Assembly: GCA_016342495.1 (NCBI GenBank)
Contig: JAEIOG010000041.1
Span: 1-41,056 of the forward strand
Origin: Phycisphaerae bacterium
Lineage (GTDB): Bacteria; Planctomycetota; Phycisphaerae; Sedimentisphaerales; SM23-30
DNA: 41,056 bases
Direction of reading: 5' to 3'
Part shown: positions 15,259-24,551 of the stretch, piece after piece
Layout: every line of letters begins with the position of its first letter
Position numbering within the stretch: the first letter of the stretch is position 1
Position numbers and translations under genes: made by a program
Notes under the pieces: generated by a model
The model's database searches: none
What the model saw: the letters and a program-made list of their open reading frames with translations, nothing else
What the model was told of the DNA's origin: nothing

Positions 15259-18200
15259 TTATTGGCCTGGGGTTGGATCCGCTGCCTGCCAGTTAACTGG
15301 ATCATTGCCATAATCGCTATTTACTTTGCGATGCAATGATTTGCCATCGCCATCGCCTTCGGTTGGCCATGGGTCAGAATCATCATAGACAACCCGATCA
15401 ATGCGAATCCAGTAACGATTATTTTGTGAATCAATATCACCTGGCATTGAAAGCTGGATTTTTTCACTGCCATTGCTGAGTCTGCCATCGCCCCATTCGA
15501 AAATTTGCGTACCGGCTGGCAGGTTAAAGACACTATTGAATGCTGTTAGTGACCTGGTCAGGATAATTTTTTCACCGGCAGCCATTACAACAGGAACATC
15601 TGTTGGGAAATTAAATTCTAAACTACCTTCGTCGATAAATTGCCAACCAAGATTGCTGTCGCTGTCGAATAGTGTTACTGGCAATGCGGATATATTAGTC
15701 AGTTCCACATATTCAGCTTCTTCATTGATAGTGGGGTTATAATTGATTTCGCTTATGACAACAGGCCCAACTAATGGGGTCGCATTGGCTGCTGTGGGTG
15801 TCGCAGAAGTCAGCATGACAAAATTAAATGTCCCTGTTGATTTCTCATAACGTCCCATTGAAATATCAGGCAAAGAAGCTCCAAAATCTTCGCTTGTTTG
15901 CCAACCAGCGATCTGACCATCAACTGTTGCGGTTAAATAAAGAGTTTCACCATTTTCGCTAAGGGCAAAGTTATCGCCAAAATGATCGGTTTGATTGAAA
16001 ACAATATATCCATCAGCGGCGATAATGGTATCAGCGGCGATTTGATATTTAGTCAGGTCGCTACCGCTGTCGCTTAGATACCACGATCCTATATTAATTG
16101 GTAAATCGGTAGTGTTGTATAATTCAATCCAGTCCGCAGTTTCAATATCAGAATGAGCCAGAATTTCATTTATTACAATCGCTCCGTTCTCAGGCAGCTG
16201 ATTTTGATCTTCGGCTCCCGGTGTACCATTAGCTAGTGTGCTTGCTCGCCATGCGGTTTTGCTATCCCAGTTTTCCAGGATGCTATCATTTTCATTGATA
16301 ATTGTCAGTGAGAAACCTATACCATCGGTAATTGGATACCAATTGTCAGAATAATTAAATTCAAGGATGGTGCTGTTGATGGCATCTTCTAGTTTGATAG
16401 TTTCACCTGAATTGGCCAGCGAACCGGTATATTGCCCTGCAATATTAAAACCAGCGTCATAACGCTGGACGAAGGCTTCCTGATTTTTAACCAGTAAAAT
16501 ATATTGTCCGGCATCAAGTGTAGTGCCCGCAGAAAATGCATAGTTGATACCCGCGGTAAATTTTACACCATCAAGTGTCAAAGGCTGTGAGCCAATATTT
16601 TTCAGCTCGATAAATTCATATTCTTCTTCGTTTAATGTCCCAGTAGCAGGATGATACATGAGTTCAGTGACACGTAAATATTTTTGCGGATCGCTTGGGT
16701 TGCCAGTGTATGTGAAACTGGATATGACCGCGGCATTCTGATCTCGCAATTTAATAGTTTCACCCCAACTGGAAAGATGTCCTTGATAGTTGCCAATTAT
16801 AAATAGCCCCTGGCCACTGGTAGGTGCGGTTGCTCTTGCGCGGAAGGCATTGATATTTGGTGAAACATACATGTCACCACCTGAGATGATAACTGTGCCC
16901 GGTTCAAAAGTAAATTTAACCCCGCCAGTTAATTGCCACCCAGAAAGGTCAACAGCGACATCGCTATTATTATGAATTCTGATATATTCTTCATCCTGAT
17001 TATTGGAGACAGGGCTGTAATCAACCTCAGTTATATCGACATCAACGGGTGTATCAGGGATAACGGCAACTGTTCCGGCCTGCAATTCTGCTAATAGTAG
17101 CATGTCAGAGCTTGCCAGGATACTATTCATCAACTGAATCGCCAATACATTCTCTCCGGCGACCAGCATGGTATCAGGAACTATCGTTTCTATATAGTTA
17201 GCTAAAACTGTACTGTCACCTGCTCCGCCATCGCTATAGCTGTTCCACTGAGGGGTTCCGTTGAAATAATAGCGATTGACTTCAACACCATTGATATAGG
17301 CGATATAGCCGTCGTCGCATTTGGTACGGAGCTTTAAAATATCAATTGCATCCGGGTCGCTTACATTAAAAGGTATACGTACATAGCAGCTGGGTTTCTT
17401 GTTATAGATCAGACTTTCTATATCAGTTGAAATATAATTTTGATATCCAGAGCTTCTTTCATAGCCCAGCCCCATATTGCCGGAAAGCCATGCATTGTCA
17501 TTGAAATTATTTTCAATCCAGTCGAGTCCTAAGCTGCTATCTGATGGCACATGATATTTAAGTGGATCGATGCCAACATCAGCTGAAATAAGAGTCTCAT
17601 TGAATTCTGTTATACTTGTTACCTGCCCCATACCATCAGGGATCAAAGGTTCTGTTCCGGCCATGCCATAGGTGTTGTATAATTCATTTCTGCGTGAGTC
17701 AAACCAGTTTTTAACACTGTTTACAGCCGAGCTTACGCCGAGGTGCTGATAGATTGGTGCTGCAATTTCGTCACAACGTGCTTCAAAATACTTTTGGCTC
17801 GATGGGGTATCTAATGGCTGTAAATACTGATCCATTACCGTTCTCAAATGTCTAAGGTACATTTCTCGAGTTTCGGGAAGATCAAACATGGCTTCATAAA
17901 AAACATTCCATTGTTTGGTTCCGACTTTTAGATGGTCTTCATCACAGAAGAAAGGATGAGGCCGATGAATACCCGCATCGCCAACTATGCCAAAGGTATA
18001 ATCTTTGTCCCATGGCAATACTTCCCACAAGCCGGTGCCATTGGTGTCTCGATAAAAATAAAAGTTTTTGCGAGTGTCATCACAATCATTAGTAATCATT
18101 CGAGCAGCCAGATAATTCATCATTTCCGGCAGATTGAAATTATCAAAGATGAAACGTCGTCGTACATTTTCATCGTCGCTGGTCAGGGCATCGACAACTT

Positions 18201-19866
18201 CCTGAATATCAGAAAAGTCTTCCCAGTGTCGCGATTTTTTCTGGATACTGCCATTGCCGTCATATCCAGGGTTGTCAGTATCAGATAATACCGGAGTATG
18301 GGGAAGGTATGGCCAGTATTTTTCCTGGCTGGTTGCTGTTGTTTCAGCTGAACGCTGAACGAACTTATATAATGCACCATCAGGGTCTTTGCCATAGCGT
18401 TTCAGCAGGTCGCCATCAACCTGTTCGATAAAAATCCCTACCCGGTCATATTGGCCATTTACGCGCATATACATAAAAAATGATTCACTTGCCGGTACAC
18501 CGGTTTTTCGGTGGGTTTCAAAAGCCAGTGGTTGGCGAATATAAGCACTGTCGGCACCATTACCATTTATATTGATTTCATCGACCCGTCCCAGTTCATC
18601 ATTAACTCTAAATTTCTGTACTTTATTAAAATCAAATTTTTGGGAGATATGCTGATTAGTATAGCCACCGCGCTGTCTGACAAAAACATTGTCATAAAAT
18701 TCGCCATCATAATAAACCGAAGCTCTTGTCCCATAGCGTTGGTGGGAGGCATATTCATTTTCGGTAAACCACAGGAATTCTGGTAATTGTGTTGTATAGC
18801 TGTTGTCGGCATAGACTGTGCCGAAATATTGTGGTGATTGATTGTCGCCGATCAGGTCCAGGGCCATTGGCATTCGATATGTCCCGCCAATAGCATCGGT
18901 TGAACTGATATAATAACGCAGCATTTCACTGGCACTGCCCAGCCCGGCTGGAATAGTTACCCCAAAGATACCATCGTTGGCGGCACCATCATTATGGTTG
19001 CCATCGTCATACATTGTGATTAGAGTTTCGCTGCCATACATAATGCGATAATATAGTTTTACTGAAGCAACAGGTTCTATATTTTGTATTACCTTTGCTG
19101 TAACCGTGATTGCTTGTGAGGTTGTGGGGTCTTGAGGGCTATGGTTTACATTTGATATTTCCGGACCGAGAAATACATTAGCTGAGCCATTGATAGAACC
19201 GGGGGTGGGAGATGTGAAATAGCAAAGTTTTATTTCATCGCTTTCTTCAATCATTGCCAACCCATAAGAAACATCACTGTACTGTACAGGATACTCATAT
19301 TCATCGACAATGGTATCGCTATCGGGCAGAACTATGGCTAAATATCCTGAAGATGAACTAAGAGAAAAATTGGTATGAAGTTCATTGCCAGCAACTGCAC
19401 GATTCTTACTGGAAGCGAAAATTGTTAGATATTCTCCCGGAGCAATTGAAACATTCGGCATTTGCCATTTTGTTTCATCTTTGACATCATCAGTCAGATA
19501 AAAACCACTCACATTAATAGTTACAGAAGAAGGATTGAAAATTTCCAGCCAATCGGAATATTCATTGTCCTGGTCCAATAATCCACTACTATTTGATGCC
19601 ATAAATTCATTGATAATCAGTGGGCATTTTTGATTAAGCCAGTTGTTGGCCAGAAAGTTGAAGTCATCGATTTTTATCCAGCCATCATTGGTCAGGTCGA
19701 TTTGACTATCATAACTGAGCCAACTGTTGGTGAGCAGCTGGAGGTCCTGCAGGTCGACCTGATAGTCATTATTGAAGTCGCCTAGTGGTTTTTGGGCTTT
19801 TAAGACAGAAGTTTCAAATAAAATACCCGCTAATACTGCTAAACAACATTTTATGAAAGTGCTCAT
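15259..19866 (-). CDS. Secreted CotH-kinase protein with dockerin-like and five lamin-tail domains
   Basis: 1535 residues. Signal peptide (about 1-24); a dockerin-like EF-hand pair (about 28-77, GDFNNDYQVDLQDL and DLTNDGWIKIDDF); lamin-tail domain 1 (from about 82, IINEFMASNSSG); an Ig/FN3-like segment; a CotH kinase domain (about 355-735) with the NDCDDTRKNFYFY and LPWDKDYTFG motifs near 592-625; a beta-sandwich part; and four more lamin-tail domains beginning near 943, 1063, 1230 and 1370. Family knowledge: CotH proteins are atypical kinases able to phosphorylate extracellular proteins, and lamin-tail domains are common in large secreted bacterial proteins. No C-terminal sorting signal is visible; retention may come from the dockerin-like pair. 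ATG 19866 has AGGAG 7 bases upstream. It is downstream of the LamG gene but has its own promoter and terminator. Confidence 0.9.
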   Translation of the reverse strand: MSTFIKCCLAVLAGILFETSVLKAQKPLGDFNNDYQVDLQDLQLLTNSWLSYDSQIDLTNDGWIKIDDFNFLANNWLNQKCPLIINEFMASNSSGLLDQDNEYSDWLEIFNPSSVTINVSGFYLTDDVKDETKWQMPNVSIAPGEYLTIFASSKNRAVAGNELHTNFSLSSSSGYLAIVLPDSDTIVDEYEYPVQYSDVSYGLAMIEESDEIKLCYFTSPTPGSINGSANVFLGPEISNVNHSPQDPTTSQAITVTAKVIQNIEPVASVKLYYRIMYGSETLITMYDDGNHNDGAANDGIFGVTIPAGLGSASEMLRYYISSTDAIGGTYRMPMALDLIGDNQSPQYFGTVYADNSYTTQLPEFLWFTENEYASHQRYGTRASVYYDGEFYDNVFVRQRGGYTNQHISQKFDFNKVQKFRVNDELGRVDEININGNGADSAYIRQPLAFETHRKTGVPASESFFMYMRVNGQYDRVGIFIEQVDGDLLKRYGKDPDGALYKFVQRSAETTATSQEKYWPYLPHTPVLSDTDNPGYDGNGSIQKKSRHWEDFSDIQEVVDALTSDDENVRRRFIFDNFNLPEMMNYLAARMITNDCDDTRKNFYFYRDTNGTGLWEVLPWDKDYTFGIVGDAGIHRPHPFFCDEDHLKVGTKQWNVFYEAMFDLPETREMYLRHLRTVMDQYLQPLDTPSSQKYFEARCDEIAAPIYQHLGVSSAVNSVKNWFDSRRNELYNTYGMAGTEPLIPDGMGQVTSITEFNETLISADVGIDPLKYHVPSDSSLGLDWIENNFNDNAWLSGNMGLGYERSSGYQNYISTDIESLIYNKKPSCYVRIPFNVSDPDAIDILKLRTKCDDGYIAYINGVEVNRYYFNGTPQWNSYSDGGAGDSTVLANYIETIVPDTMLVAGENVLAIQLMNSILASSDMLLLAELQAGTVAVIPDTPVDVDITEVDYSPVSNNQDEEYIRIHNNSDVAVDLSGWQLTGGVKFTFEPGTVIISGGDMYVSPNINAFRARATAPTSGQGLFIIGNYQGHLSSWGETIKLRDQNAAVISSFTYTGNPSDPQKYLRVTELMYHPATGTLNEEEYEFIELKNIGSQPLTLDGVKFTAGINYAFSAGTTLDAGQYILLVKNQEAFVQRYDAGFNIAGQYTGSLANSGETIKLEDAINSTILEFNYSDNWYPITDGIGFSLTIINENDSILENWDSKTAWRASTLANGTPGAEDQNQLPENGAIVINEILAHSDIETADWIELYNTTDLPINIGSWYLSDSGSDLTKYQIAADTIIAADGYIVFNQTDHFGDNFALSENGETLYLTATVDGQIAGWQTSEDFGASLPDISMGRYEKSTGTFNFVMLTSATPTAANATPLVGPVVISEINYNPTINEEAEYVELTNISALPVTLFDSDSNLGWQFIDEGSLEFNFPTDVPVVMAAGEKIILTRSLTAFNSVFNLPAGTQIFEWGDGRLSNGSEKIQLSMPGDIDSQNNRYWIRIDRVVYDDSDPWPTEGDGDGKSLHRKVNSDYGNDPVNWQAADPTPGQ

Positions 19867-19961
19867 AGTTTTCTCCTGTTCCTTTGCTTGTACTAATATA
19901 TGCCAGAGATCAAATTGTTTTTGCGCATAGAATCAAACAGGGTGACTGATTTTATAAGAGT

Positions 19962-19985
19962 ATTATAACATTTTCACTGCAAAAT
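19962..19985 (-). promoter_or_regulatory. Candidate promoter of the CotH/lamin-tail gene
   Basis: On the minus strand a perfect TATAAT (19962-19967) lies about 95 bases before the start codon, with only a poor -35 (TTGTAT-like, about 16 bases upstream). It lies after the terminator of the upstream LamG gene, which supports independent transcription. An ECF-type promoter cannot be excluded. Confidence 0.35.
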
Positions 19986-20064
19986 ACAATATAATAATCA
20001 TCGTCATAATTTTCATAGTAGTTAAGTTGCTTTGATTTATACGTTCGATTTTAAGGACACTATT

Positions 20065-20107
20065 GCAAAAAAACAAAAGACTGCCAGCTAAACATAACTG
20101 GCAGTCT
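20065..20107 (-). terminator. Rho-independent terminator of the LamG/dockerin-like gene
   Basis: A perfect 10-bp stem (20078-20087 with 20098-20107, 10-base loop) runs on the minus strand into a T-rich tract (20078-20065, one G interruption). It is 26 bases after the stop codon at 20133. Confidence 0.88.
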
Positions 20108-20132
20108 CGGTCAAATAATTATTGGTGATAGT

Positions 20133-22013
20133 TTAATTACAGAACGATGTCGGATAGCGTCCACATTCCATCCATTCTGAAGCTAATAATGCAAAATCAT
20201 TCAGGTCAACGATACAGTCATCAGTTACATCAGTTAGCGGTTTATTAATGCAAACCCAGCTGGCTGACATATCAATAATCTGTTCAGTGGTTAATGCCTG
20301 GTCAAAGATTTTGAAATCATCGATAGAAGCATTAAGTCCAACCTGTTGATTAGTGTCATCGGTCCATGCGACTTTGCCTTTACCACCCAACTTGATAGAG
20401 TTTTCAGTGGTATCAACGAAAGTGTAGGCTCTGCTGCCAATAAGATCGGTACCAATGTACATTTTAATAATCTTGTCCCATTTATCATAAGTCATGGTAA
20501 TCAAAGCCCATTGACCAACCGGTAGGGTATTAGTAGGCCAGAACCCACTATTGCCACCTGGTTGGAATTCAAGGTTACCGCCCCAGTTGTCCAGATATCT
20601 TTCATCCTGAACGCCATCCTGTACAAATTCGCAGCGGCCTATGCCACCGATCATCTGAATGCCATTATTATCATTAGACTTGTACCATAAAGACATTGAC
20701 CATGACGAGTCACCTTTAAATATATCGCCAACTGGCAGGCTGCTTAGGTCAATACCTTCAGCTGTCAAAATGTCATTAGGATCCTCTGCATCAAAGTTAA
20801 TTGCATTGTCACCAGGTGCTTCAGTTCTGCCGACAGTCCAGCCGTCAAATCCAGCACTTAATGTACCATTGATGCCATTGCCAGAAGTATCTGCAACTGC
20901 CATACCTGTTCCTTCGTCGAAATTCCAGCATACAACCATTTTTGCATCTGGGGTTCTGAAATCAATTTTATCAATGGTAATTGTACCAGCTGTACTGCTG
21001 GATAATTCCAAACCGGCAACATTAGTAAATGCACTGGTTACTTCAACAGAAATTTCCATCCACTCTTCAGCTTGCAGGCCATCGGTTGCCGTCGCTGAAT
21101 TGATAACAATGCCATTAGGGTCAAGCACTGTAAAGGTTACGTCGCCGGCTTCATTTGCGACATTACCCTTAAACCAGCAGCTCAGTAATTTACCTTCAAT
21201 AGCGGTATAATTTGCAGGCAAGGTAGTTGTTTTTTTGACTGAACCTGCGGCAGTAAAAGTTGCATCCATTGCCTGGTCCATTTCATAAACATCAGATGTA
21301 TTCAAAGTAACAGTTGCATTTGTGCCTGTCCAGAATTCTTCAAGCATAGCACTGTCATCATACATTTCAAATGTTTCAGGAAGAAGAATAACAGTTGATT
21401 CGGTATCAAACCAGATTTCACCTGCACCACAGCGGTCCCCGCCACGTGCACCTGGTTGGCCATAATAGGTGCTGGTAATAGTCATTTCGACATAACGAGC
21501 GGTAAATGTTCTCCCGAGCGAAAATACCTGTCTTGGAATTTCTGTTTCTGGGTCGCCTGTGCTGTCGCATACTGGCCCGTGGTCGGCTATGCCAATAAAT
21601 TGAGCCTCGCCGCTAAAAGTGGTTCCTTCGGCTTCGGTATTGAAACGAAGTGAAAAATCTTTCATTGTATTGCCCTGATAAGTATCGACCACACCTGTTC
21701 CATGTGTGTAGGCCCAGATAAAAGCAGTTCCAACTTCGGTATCTTCGCCAAGATCAAAAACCAGGTGGATTGTCGCTGCATTTGCAAAATAATTTGCGCC
21801 TGCCCCATCGGTGACCCATGAGCCATCCCCTATTTGATGCATTGTAGGGTCGGTTGTTGAAAAATTTGCGCCATTAATTAAATTGTCGATTGGAAAATAT
21901 GCGCTGGCGTCATGGGTGACGTTTACAGGCTGAATAACTTCAGCAGTTAATGGCAATGTCATAGCCATAATAAAAGTAAACACTATAGTTGCAATGATTT
22001 TTTTTGAATTCAT
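20133..22013 (-). CDS. Secreted LamG-domain protein with C-terminal dockerin-like repeat
   Basis: 626 residues. Signal peptide (about 1-24, ending LTAEV); a discoidin-like or related beta-sandwich region (about 28-205); a second beta-sandwich (about 215-355) resembling a carbohydrate-binding module; a LamG/concanavalin-type domain (about 358-585) beginning VVCWNFDEGTG and containing WSMSLWYKSNDN; and one dockerin-like EF-hand motif (about 596-616, DVTDDCIVDLNDFALLASEW). Two Cys close the tail (CGRYPTSFCN). The architecture fits a secreted carbohydrate-binding or display protein with no visible catalytic domain. It lies downstream of the ECF sigma/FecR pair and is a good candidate target of that pair (inference). 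ATG 22013 has GGAGGA 6 bases upstream. Confidence 0.85.
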   Translation of the reverse strand: MNSKKIIATIVFTFIMAMTLPLTAEVIQPVNVTHDASAYFPIDNLINGANFSTTDPTMHQIGDGSWVTDGAGANYFANAATIHLVFDLGEDTEVGTAFIWAYTHGTGVVDTYQGNTMKDFSLRFNTEAEGTTFSGEAQFIGIADHGPVCDSTGDPETEIPRQVFSLGRTFTARYVEMTITSTYYGQPGARGGDRCGAGEIWFDTESTVILLPETFEMYDDSAMLEEFWTGTNATVTLNTSDVYEMDQAMDATFTAAGSVKKTTTLPANYTAIEGKLLSCWFKGNVANEAGDVTFTVLDPNGIVINSATATDGLQAEEWMEISVEVTSAFTNVAGLELSSSTAGTITIDKIDFRTPDAKMVVCWNFDEGTGMAVADTSGNGINGTLSAGFDGWTVGRTEAPGDNAINFDAEDPNDILTAEGIDLSSLPVGDIFKGDSSWSMSLWYKSNDNNGIQMIGGIGRCEFVQDGVQDERYLDNWGGNLEFQPGGNSGFWPTNTLPVGQWALITMTYDKWDKIIKMYIGTDLIGSRAYTFVDTTENSIKLGGKGKVAWTDDTNQQVGLNASIDDFKIFDQALTTEQIIDMSASWVCINKPLTDVTDDCIVDLNDFALLASEWMECGRYPTSFCN

Positions 22014-22049
22014 AATAATTCCTCCATTTTAGGATAATTAAAGATTTGC

Positions 22050-22117
22050 TAATCCACATGGATTAACTTTATACATCGATTAATAAACCAAACACTATTT
22101 TTCCATTGACACCTCCT
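22050..22117 (-). promoter_or_regulatory. Leader of the LamG gene with a 3-codon minigene and a palindrome
   Basis: The 161-base gap between the FecR stop (22175) and the LamG start (22013) holds a strong AGGAGG (22112-22117), 5 bases before an ATG (22104-22106), with only two more codons, GAA and AAA, before TAG (22095-22097). Closer to the gene is the palindrome TAATCC-ACAT-GGATTA (22050-22065). No convincing promoter was found. The arrangement could be a translated minigene or a chance match. Confidence 0.3.
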
Positions 22118-22174
22118 CTGGCAGAAAATCTGCGCGCAAATCTCCCGTTGATTAATAAGGTTTTGTTTCTGAAA

Positions 22175-23713
22175 TTATTCTGTTACAGTAAGCCTCACAT
22201 TGTCAAATATTAATTGAGACGCATAATTATCACTTGATTTATTTGGATTAGTAATTCTAATTTGGATACGATGACCAAAGACTTCGGGGCTGGCGGTATA
22301 TCTTAAATGTTGATCCAGCATAACCCCTTGCTCGCCTTTATGGAATATACCGGTTTTTGCTGATAGTTCTTTTCCGGTATAAGCATCTACTATTGATATT
22401 TTCCATGGCGTTAGCGGATGAGTATCATAATGTATTGTGTCATGGTCCTGGCGGCGTCCAATAGAAACTGTCATGGTATAAGTCTTGCCAGTGATAAAAG
22501 TGGCATTAGTGTTTTGCCAGATTTCGCTTATTATGCTGGGGTCTGATACTATTGGCGAATTTAAAAATCCTACGAAGTTACCACTGAAACCGCCTCCCGG
22601 CAGATTTCCACGCCATGGCTGATTTTCAGCACCAGCTCGTATCGGCAGTGAACTTTGCCAGCCATTTGGCTCTCTGGGAGCATCGGTAAGTTGGCCATCC
22701 ATTTCAAATGAATGATTATTAATCTTGATATTTTGAGTATGTTTTTTCAATGGAATCAACCGAACATAACGATCCATCTTAAATTCTGTGCGTTGTACCT
22801 GACCAGAACAATCTATTGCACCTGCCTGAGCGACGCTGATCTGTTTAGTTTCTACTGGATTATCGCCATAATTATTGGCCCGTAATTCTATTAGACCCTG
22901 ATAGACATGGGCCTCGACATGCCCATCACTTTGGGCACTTACGCCAAATTCTGTACCAAAATCAACAATTTTTCCGCTAATTGTTTCTACGGTAAAACCT
23001 ATGGCATTTTTGGGTACATCGGCAACTAAGTTGCCATCTATCAGATATATACTGTTTTCTTCATTTAATTGAAATTCGCATGGCCCTTGAAGCAGTATCA
23101 TAACTCCATGATTATTGCGTATTTCAATATAACCTTCTTTAAGATTATAAGAACCTGCAATTATGCTGTTTTCACGTGGTGTTAGGGTGTTTTCAGCCCA
23201 TATAGCTCGATTTTGGTCTATCAGGGTCGCAACCGTTGGCCCAGTGATTGGTTCAACTATGGGATTTCTCGATGTGTTTATTGGTATTGTGCTGTATTTT
23301 TTCTGGATAAATGCTAATCCGATTGCAACTGTAATCAAACAGGCAATTGTCCCGATAACCTGAAAACCGGTTTTAAATGATGGATAAGTCCTCTGATATG
23401 TACTATATGGTCTTTCATGGTTAAGATTAAGGGGCAAAGTCTGCTTTTGTTCTTCTTGAGCGAATTGCTGTTCAAGTAATTCCTTTAACGGATTAAGTTC
23501 AGCTTCGATGTTATCTCCGACAACAATTTCACCATCTTTGCACATATTTTCCAGACAAAAGTTATCCAGTAAATATTGTGAACTGAATTTGACCGCTTCT
23601 TTATTATTGCTTAACAAGCTTTCAAGTCGGGCAAAATCCTCCTGGCTGATCTGGCCGTCTTGTAGCTGGGTCAATAGCTGGATTAATTCATATTGTTCTC
23701 GGTTTATTTTCAT
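22175..23713 (-). CDS. FecR-domain membrane protein, probable regulator of the adjacent ECF sigma factor
   Basis: 512 residues. A cytosolic N-terminal part (about 1-115) begins with a helical MKINREQYELIQLLTQL segment of the kind found in planctomycete anti-sigma-like proteins; one membrane helix lies at about 118-137; the FecR domain (about 185-285) contains IEIRNNHGVMILLQG and GKIVDFGTEFGV; and a C-terminal jelly-roll-like domain (about 325-510) opens with NHSFEMDGQ. Its start overlaps the sigma stop (ATGA, 23710-23713), so the two are translationally coupled. Family knowledge: FecR proteins pass an outside signal to an ECF sigma factor. The extra outer domain may sense a glycan or cell-surface ligand (inference). 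Confidence 0.85.
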   Translation of the reverse strand: MKINREQYELIQLLTQLQDGQISQEDFARLESLLSNNKEAVKFSSQYLLDNFCLENMCKDGEIVVGDNIEAELNPLKELLEQQFAQEEQKQTLPLNLNHERPYSTYQRTYPSFKTGFQVIGTIACLITVAIGLAFIQKKYSTIPINTSRNPIVEPITGPTVATLIDQNRAIWAENTLTPRENSIIAGSYNLKEGYIEIRNNHGVMILLQGPCEFQLNEENSIYLIDGNLVADVPKNAIGFTVETISGKIVDFGTEFGVSAQSDGHVEAHVYQGLIELRANNYGDNPVETKQISVAQAGAIDCSGQVQRTEFKMDRYVRLIPLKKHTQNIKINNHSFEMDGQLTDAPREPNGWQSSLPIRAGAENQPWRGNLPGGGFSGNFVGFLNSPIVSDPSIISEIWQNTNATFITGKTYTMTVSIGRRQDHDTIHYDTHPLTPWKISIVDAYTGKELSAKTGIFHKGEQGVMLDQHLRYTASPEVFGHRIQIRITNPNKSSDNYASQLIFDNVRLTVTE

Positions 23714-24267
23714 TCTTTATCCTCAGCGAGTAGTCGTCTTTGGATGCAACTATGCAGAAGGTATTGTATTTTTGTAATTGCCCGATACAGTGTTTTGAGG
23801 TTTATACCGGTTTTTTCAGCCATATTTTTAGCTGTTTGATCGGCTTCGTAACGCATTTGTATCAATTTCTGGTCATTTTTATCCAGTTTTTTAACACAAT
23901 AGCGTAAAGCCTCAACTCTGGTGTCGGCATTTTCTATGATTTCGATGGCGTTACTAGAAAAGTCTTCAAACAATTCTTCATTGAATAGCAAGCGTTTATT
24001 CCTATTAGTTTTACGAAAACTTAAAATCTGTAAATGTGCGATCTTGACCGCCCAGGACACGAAATTGGTCTCTGGCTGAAAATCACTGAATTTCCGCCAC
24101 ATCACCAGCATGGTTTCCTGCATAATATCGTCAGCATCGCTGATATTGGGCATCATAATCCTGATAAAAGCCTTGATTCTATGCTGATTAGCCATCACCA
24201 GTTTCAGAAATTCTTCTGTGTGATTTTCATTATTGGTATTGTCGGGCAAAGCCAGGTCGATATTCAT
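23710..24267 (-). CDS. ECF sigma factor of the planctomycete/verrucomicrobial type
   Basis: 185 residues. Region 2 (about 15-85) includes DADDIMQETMLVMWRKF and NFVSWAVKIAHLQI; region 4 (about 110-180) includes KKLDKNDQKLIQMRYEADQTAKNMAEKTG and an HTH ending. Region 3 is absent, as in other ECF factors. Family knowledge: it directs RNA polymerase to a small promoter set and is held by the partner FecR protein. Start ATG 24265-24267; the ribosome site is weak (AAAAAGA-like). The adjacent LamG and CotH genes on the same strand are candidate targets. The incomplete sigma gene at the right edge has nearly the same region 2 pattern. Confidence 0.92.
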   Translation of the reverse strand: MNIDLALPDNTNNENHTEEFLKLVMANQHRIKAFIRIMMPNISDADDIMQETMLVMWRKFSDFQPETNFVSWAVKIAHLQILSFRKTNRNKRLLFNEELFEDFSSNAIEIIENADTRVEALRYCVKKLDKNDQKLIQMRYEADQTAKNMAEKTGINLKTLYRAITKIQYLLHSCIQRRLLAEDKE

Positions 24268-24379
24268 AATTTTTTTCTTTTTCAGGTTTAATAATCCTTA
24301 ATACTTATGAAGTAAATAGTGGCAATTATTACTATGACATATATGATATTAATGTATTTTCTCATTTTTTTGTAAAAAA

Positions 24380-24409
24380 TTGATACAAAAAACGAATTTT
24401 TCATAAAAT
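24380..24409 (+). promoter_or_regulatory. Candidate promoter of the pseudopilin-like gene
   Basis: TTGATA (24380-24385) and TAAAAT (24404-24409) are separated by 18 bases; both hexamers match five of six consensus bases. This gives a leader of about 135 bases before the ATG at 24552, which has AGGAG 8 bases upstream. It lies in the 284-base divergent spacer between this gene and the ECF sigma gene. Confidence 0.5.
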
Positions 24410-24551
24410 TTTAGTTATTTCACTAATTTTTCATTAAATATGAGAAAAAACGATTGTTGCTCCTATTTCTTAATATTACATGTTACTGTTTTTTTAATGC
24501 TTGGGTTCGAGCCAGCAATAAGTATAGCCTTAATTACAGGAGTATCTTAAA

